Program-made: the position numbers and the translations under genes
Origin: Rhodamnia argentea
Lineage: Eukaryota > Streptophyta > Magnoliopsida > Myrtales > Myrtaceae
NCBI RefSeq assembly: GCF_020921035.1
Contig: NC_063156.1
Coordinates: 8,060,001-8,124,000, forward strand
Length of the DNA stretch: 64,000 nucleotides
Direction: 5' to 3'
Shown here: positions 63,901 through 64,000 of the stretch, piece after piece
Numbering within the stretch: position 1 is the stretch's first letter
Layout: each line of letters opens with the position of its first letter
Notes under the pieces: model-generated
Seen by the model: only the letters and a program-made list of their open reading frames with translations
Databases searched by the model: none
Told to the model about the DNA's origin: nothing

Positions 63901-64000
63901 TCATCTGTATTAGAATTCATTCTTATTTACACCGGTCAATCATCTTATATCAAGTTTAATTAATTTTCTTTTTTTCCTTCCAAAATAATGATACTCATGG
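60909..64000. other. Intergenic to the window end; possible retroelement remnant, no gene
   Basis: 61180-61380 is a GC-rich patch without a credible gene. 62100-62470 has promoter-like features (ttatatatgg, then a CT-rich segment) and 62880-62995 on the minus strand starts TGTTAGGAAGTTACTTGATC, which looks like an LTR start. I could not find a primer site, a second LTR or coding blocks, so no element is called. A short (GGCTT)n run lies at 63054-63070. The short open frames to 63718 resemble no family. Confidence 0.3.

Overview
This is eukaryotic nuclear DNA from a flowering plant, almost certainly a eudicot. Every gene recognised is split by GT-AG introns, is separated from its neighbours by AT-rich, repeat-laden DNA, and has a plant-type product: a JAZ repressor, a plant PAT1, a Golgi UDP-arabinose 4-epimerase, a folate-biopterin transporter, a plant OTU protease and GABA transaminase. 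The repeat families (foldback elements ending in 'GGCTTCGTTTATTTC', and elements with 'gagggccc' cores) remind me of Myrtaceae such as Eucalyptus. That is recollection, not proof. Exon chains were built by hand and checked for reading phase; no alignment was run.

Layout. 1-2649 is the 5' part of a decayed hAT DNA transposon on the minus strand. 2650-6452 is gene-free and carries foldback elements. 7106-8028 (+) is a short JAZ8-type TIFY repressor with G-boxes upstream. 9452-20057 (+) is an 18-exon carnosine N-methyltransferase-like (N2227) gene. It converges on PAT1, an mRNA-decapping activator (21398-28900, -). 29.0-35.1 kb is intergenic and holds a 1-kb foldback element. 35104-38200 (+) is a UDP-arabinose 4-epimerase, convergent with a folate-biopterin transporter (39675-41631, -). 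42.4-44.5 kb is gene-poor with a local duplication. 44539-48972 (-) is an OTU12-like deubiquitinase. It is divergent from a small membrane protein gene (50811-51149, +), which converges on the 19-exon GABA transaminase gene (51869-58460, -). 58.5-64 kb has no recognisable gene and contains two more foldback elements.

How the genes relate. There is no operon-like logic; these are independent plant genes alternating in orientation, with three convergent pairs and one divergent pair. The functions are hormone signalling (JAZ), mRNA turnover (PAT1), cell-wall sugar supply (epimerase), folate/pterin transport, ubiquitin editing and GABA catabolism.

Hunt result. I found no convincing new multi-gene system. 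The best leads are: a tiny LTR retrotransposon (TRIM) inside a GABA transaminase intron, with primer site, polypurine tract and 5-bp target duplication visible; a stop-free intron of 129 bases (divisible by three) in the small membrane protein gene, whose retention would add a second hydrophobic segment; a JAZ repressor lacking the canonical degron next to clustered G-boxes; a plant carnosine-methyltransferase homologue with no obvious plant substrate; and several foldback element families with imperfect but extensive terminal inverted repeats.
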